Position numbers and translations under genes: made by a program. From assembly GCA_041401985.1 (NCBI GenBank), contig JAWKTE010000002.1, positions 1 through 64,000 on the forward strand: 64,000 bases of DNA. The letters are read 5' to 3'. Below are positions 61,514 through 64,000 of the stretch, piece by piece. Position 1 is the stretch's first letter; each line of letters opens with the position of its first letter. Under the pieces are notes generated by a model. The model ran no database searches and was not told the DNA's origin. It saw only the letters and a program-made list of their open reading frames with translations. The stretch is from JACKHA01 sp041401985 (GTDB taxonomy: Bacteria > Planctomycetota > Phycisphaerae > Phycisphaerales > UBA1924).

Positions 61514-63034
61514 ATGCTGCGACGGATTCTGGTGCCGGCGATCCTGATTCTCGTGCTCGCCCCGGCGAGCCTGGCCCAGGACCTGTCGGGGCGGATCGTG
61601 TCGCTGATCCGCCAGGCGGAGTTGGGGCCGGACGCGGTGGTGGGCGTGAGCGTGGTGGACTGCCGTTCCGGGCAGGCGATCGCGGAGTACCACGAGCACG
61701 ACGGGTTCCAGCCGGCGTCGAACCAGAAACTGCTGACGACGGGGGCGGCGCTGGCGATTTTGGGGCCGGACTTCGCGTTCCGGACTCAAGTGGTTCAGTC
61801 GGGGCGGGACGTGGTGCTGATCGGCGACGGCGACCCGGCCCTTGGCGACGCGGAAGTGCTCGCGCGGATGGAGCCGTCGATGACCGTCGACGACATGCTC
61901 GACGCGCTCGCCGGGGCCATCCGGGATGCGCGGATCGAGGGCCTGGACGAGATCGTGATCGACGACCGGGTGTTCGACCGGGAGGCGGTGCACGAGGGCT
62001 GGCCCACGAACCAGTTGGACCGGCACTATTCGGCGGGCGTCGCGGGGCTGAACTTCCACGCGAACGTGCTGGCGTTCTATCCCGGGCCGGGTGCGGGCGG
62101 GGTGGGGTCGGTGGCGACGTGCGAGGTGACGCCGCGCGCGGCGTGGATGCCGATCTCGATCGACGCGGTGACGGTCGATCGGAGCCGCCAGCACCGGTAT
62201 GGGGTGCAGCGTGACCTGACGCAGAACCGCTTCCGGGTGTACGGGCAGGTGAGCGCGAGCACGCAGGTCGCGGCGCGGGTGGCGATCCACGAGCCGAACA
62301 TGTTCCTCGGGCGTCTGCTGGCGTTCCGTCTGGACGAAATGGGCGTGACGCTGGGCGGGGCGGAACGGACCGACGAGGTGCTGCGGCGTGTGCGGGCCGC
62401 GGGCGATCTGGAGCGGTTCCCGGTCGATCGGACGCTGGCGGTGGTGAGCACGCCGCTGACCGACGTTGTGCGTCGGTGCAATGTGGACAGCGTGAACCTG
62501 TACGCGGAGGCGCTTCTCAAGCGGATCGGGCACGAACTGACGGGCGGGCCCGGGACGTGGACGAGCGGGGCGGCGGCGATGCGGATGCTGATCTCGGAGC
62601 GGCTGGGCGCGGAGGCCGCAGCCAGCACGATCATCAGCGACGGCTCGGGGTTCTCGCGTGGGAACCTGGTGGAGCCGGCGGTGCTGACGGCGTGGATGCG
62701 TTCGATCTCGAACGATCCGGAGATCGGGGACGAGTTCGTCGCGTCGCTGCCGCGGATCGGGGAGGGGACGCTCGAGTCGCGGTTCCAGCGGACGCCGACA
62801 GGGAACCTGGTGACGGGCAAGAGCGGGACGATCACGGGCGTGCGCTGCCTCTCGGGGTTCGTGACCAACGAGGCGACGGGGCGGCGGATCGCGTATTCGA
62901 TCATGGTCAACGGGCTGCGCGAGGGCACGGACGGGCCGGGCAACGCGCTGCGCCTGCACGAGCGGATCGTGGGCGAGATCGACTCGTGGCTGACGCGGCG
63001 CGTGGAGGCGGCGTCGGCGAACGTGGGGGGGTGA
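61514..63034 (+). CDS. dacB: D-alanyl-D-alanine carboxypeptidase/endopeptidase (PBP4, S13)
   Basis: 506 aa exported protein. Signal peptide MLRRILVPAILILVLAPASLAQ. Penicillin-binding motifs: Ser69-x-x-Lys72 in PASNQKLLTT, SxN in VDSVNLYAEALLK, and KSGTITGV (the KTG-type third motif with Ser). Large family-specific insertions place it in the S13/DacB group, which trims or cuts peptidoglycan stem peptides. This supports a peptidoglycan wall, now accepted for planctomycetes. GGAGGGG before the ATG sets the start. Confidence 0.92.
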   Translation: MLRRILVPAILILVLAPASLAQDLSGRIVSLIRQAELGPDAVVGVSVVDCRSGQAIAEYHEHDGFQPASNQKLLTTGAALAILGPDFAFRTQVVQSGRDVVLIGDGDPALGDAEVLARMEPSMTVDDMLDALAGAIRDARIEGLDEIVIDDRVFDREAVHEGWPTNQLDRHYSAGVAGLNFHANVLAFYPGPGAGGVGSVATCEVTPRAAWMPISIDAVTVDRSRQHRYGVQRDLTQNRFRVYGQVSASTQVAARVAIHEPNMFLGRLLAFRLDEMGVTLGGAERTDEVLRRVRAAGDLERFPVDRTLAVVSTPLTDVVRRCNVDSVNLYAEALLKRIGHELTGGPGTWTSGAAAMRMLISERLGAEAAASTIISDGSGFSRGNLVEPAVLTAWMRSISNDPEIGDEFVASLPRIGEGTLESRFQRTPTGNLVTGKSGTITGVRCLSGFVTNEATGRRIAYSIMVNGLREGTDGPGNALRLHERIVGEIDSWLTRRVEAASANVGG

Positions 63035-63079
63035 GCGGGGCGCCGAAGGCGGGCGCGTCCACGGCACCCGGCGCACCCG

Positions 63080-64000
63080 ATGCCCCCGGCGTCCTCGGAT
63101 CGCGTATTGGATCGGGTGACCATCGCCGACGACGCCATCCATCCCCTCGAACTCTACCGCTGGGCGGTGCAGGACCCGGAGACGCACGCCGCGGTGCTGG
63201 CGATCATGCACCAGCGGGGCGGATCGGGGCGCGAGGCGGCGGTGTTCCGCGAGGACTTCGCGGGGTCGTGCGCAGACTCGGTCGCGTGGCTGGCGATGCG
63301 CCGGGCCGGTGGGCCGGCGAGGCGGGCGGTCGCAGTCGATCTGGACGGCGCGGCCCTTGCGTGGGGACGCGCGCGGGCTGCGAGGCTGCTCGGGTCGCTG
63401 GCCTCGGGGCTTGAGACGCGGGCGATGGACGTGATGGACGCGGGGCCGCCGGGCGTGCCCGAGGCCGACGTGATCGCGGCATTGAACTTCAGCGTGCTGT
63501 ACCTGCACGAGCGGGAGGCGCTGGTGGCGTACCTTGCCAATGCCCGGCGGGGCCTTGGGCCCGGCGGCGTGCTGGTGATGAACCTCTTCGGCGGCCCGGC
63601 GACGGTGCGTGTCGGAACCGAGCGGCACCGCGTGACGCCGACGCCGCGGCTGTCGACCGAACGTGCGATTCCAGCGTTCGACTACCTGTGGGAGGTTCGG
63701 TCGTTCGATGCGGGGCGGCGTGTGGTGGACTGCCGGATCCACTTCGAGGTGGCGGCGGAGACGCCCGCGGCGGGACACGTGGCGACCGGCGCGGATGCAC
63801 GCAACGCAGGCGGCGTGCGGCGCATCGACGATGCGTTCCGGTACGACTTCAAGGTGTGGACGCCGGCGGAACTGCTCGACGCGTGCCGCGAGGCCGGCTT
63901 CGCCTCGCCCGAGTTCTGGCGGCACACCTACGACCCCTCGAAGGGCGCGGCGGGGGTGTTCCTTGGGGCGACCGAGCCGCGGTCGGTTGATGGGCTGGAG
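63080..64000 (+). CDS. SAM-dependent methyltransferase, 3' truncated by window edge
   Basis: The frame is open from an ATG at 63080 to the last base with no stop (307 codons). It reads MPPASSDRVLDRVTIADDAIHPLELYRWAVQDP, then EDFAGSCADSVAWLAMRR, AVAVDLDGAALAWGRARAARLL (motif I/acidic loop), VIAALNFSVLYLHEREALVAYLANARRGLGPGGVLVMNLFGG (motifs II-III) and DYLWEVRSFDAGRRVVDCRIHFE. This matches class I methyltransferases of a little-studied bacterial group. It lies 45 bases after dacB in the same direction and may be co-transcribed. Substrate unknown. Confidence 0.82.
   Translation, partial: MPPASSDRVLDRVTIADDAIHPLELYRWAVQDPETHAAVLAIMHQRGGSGREAAVFREDFAGSCADSVAWLAMRRAGGPARRAVAVDLDGAALAWGRARAARLLGSLASGLETRAMDVMDAGPPGVPEADVIAALNFSVLYLHEREALVAYLANARRGLGPGGVLVMNLFGGPATVRVGTERHRVTPTPRLSTERAIPAFDYLWEVRSFDAGRRVVDCRIHFEVAAETPAAGHVATGADARNAGGVRRIDDAFRYDFKVWTPAELLDACREAGFASPEFWRHTYDPSKGAAGVFLGATEPRSVDGLE

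Noticed and set aside
59711..63925. A 1,404-codon minus-strand open frame
   Set aside because: Antisense to dacB and overlapping the prepilin gene in another frame; Arg/His/Pro composition and no motifs. The only real coding on this strand here is the prepilin gene.

Overview
The window comes from a high-GC planctomycete, most likely class Phycisphaerae. The main grounds are the C-terminal modules ending in NxDDFFYYLxLFAxGC (the GC-type dockerin of Phycisphaerales, present in three genes), an N-terminal LEPR-like surface motif, a large MoxR/DUF58/VWA operon, and many small dispersed palindromic repeats. This assignment is inference; no rRNA gene is present, and I saw no convincing tRNA.

Layout. 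1-13.4 kb: 3' end of fusA, citrate synthase, a rhomboid protease, a DCC1-family protein, a secreted beta-helix/PA14 protein, an oversized signal peptidase I, a secreted four-module CCxxC metal-binding protein, and a TerC-family protein behind a yybP-ykoY (manganese) riboswitch. 13.4-24.8 kb: a T2SSG-domain protein, two secreted dockerin-type proteins, a TraB/GumN-like protein, a frameshifted VWA membrane protein and a decayed insertion element with perfect 33-bp inverted repeats. 24.8-34 kb: HNH nuclease, DUF6065, TetR regulator, yidD-rnpA, recX, trpD, aat, three tandem paralogous one-helix membrane proteins and a broken glycogen debranching enzyme. 34-49.6 kb: a minus-strand block read as NHL lipoprotein, 1,057-aa VWA protein, MoxR, lipoprotein, GxxExxY protein, DUF58, VWA, 831-aa membrane protein, ABC ATPase and ABC permease, with several ATGA/GTGA stop-start overlaps. 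50-58 kb: a decayed ABC permease, accB, a four-helix-bundle gene, accC, a HEPN-DUF7662 protein, a dense repeat block, a frameshifted subtilase and a 39-aa signal-peptide-plus-dockerin minigene. 58-64 kb: two methyltransferases, a prepilin-like protein, a predicted winged-helix protein and a PBP4-type carboxypeptidase.

The most unusual signal is a repeated architecture: a small gene held between two inverted arms made of short-period degenerate repeats. A four-helix-bundle gene lies between arms of period 8 (AGTGACGN) and fills the whole accB-accC gap. A GxxExxY gene lies between arms of period 9 (GCGAAGGNC) inside the MoxR-DUF58 operon. An ORF-less version lies at 13.9 kb, and solo arms occur elsewhere. 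In RNA the arms would pair into a long stem with the ORF in the loop, like the intervening sequences of 23S rRNA that encode the same four-helix-bundle family, but here inside protein-coding operons.

A second theme is frameshifting. Six non-essential genes carry one to four or more reading-frame breaks, while housekeeping genes and the 15-kb MoxR operon are intact. Genuine decay is possible, but homopolymer assembly errors cannot be excluded without reads.
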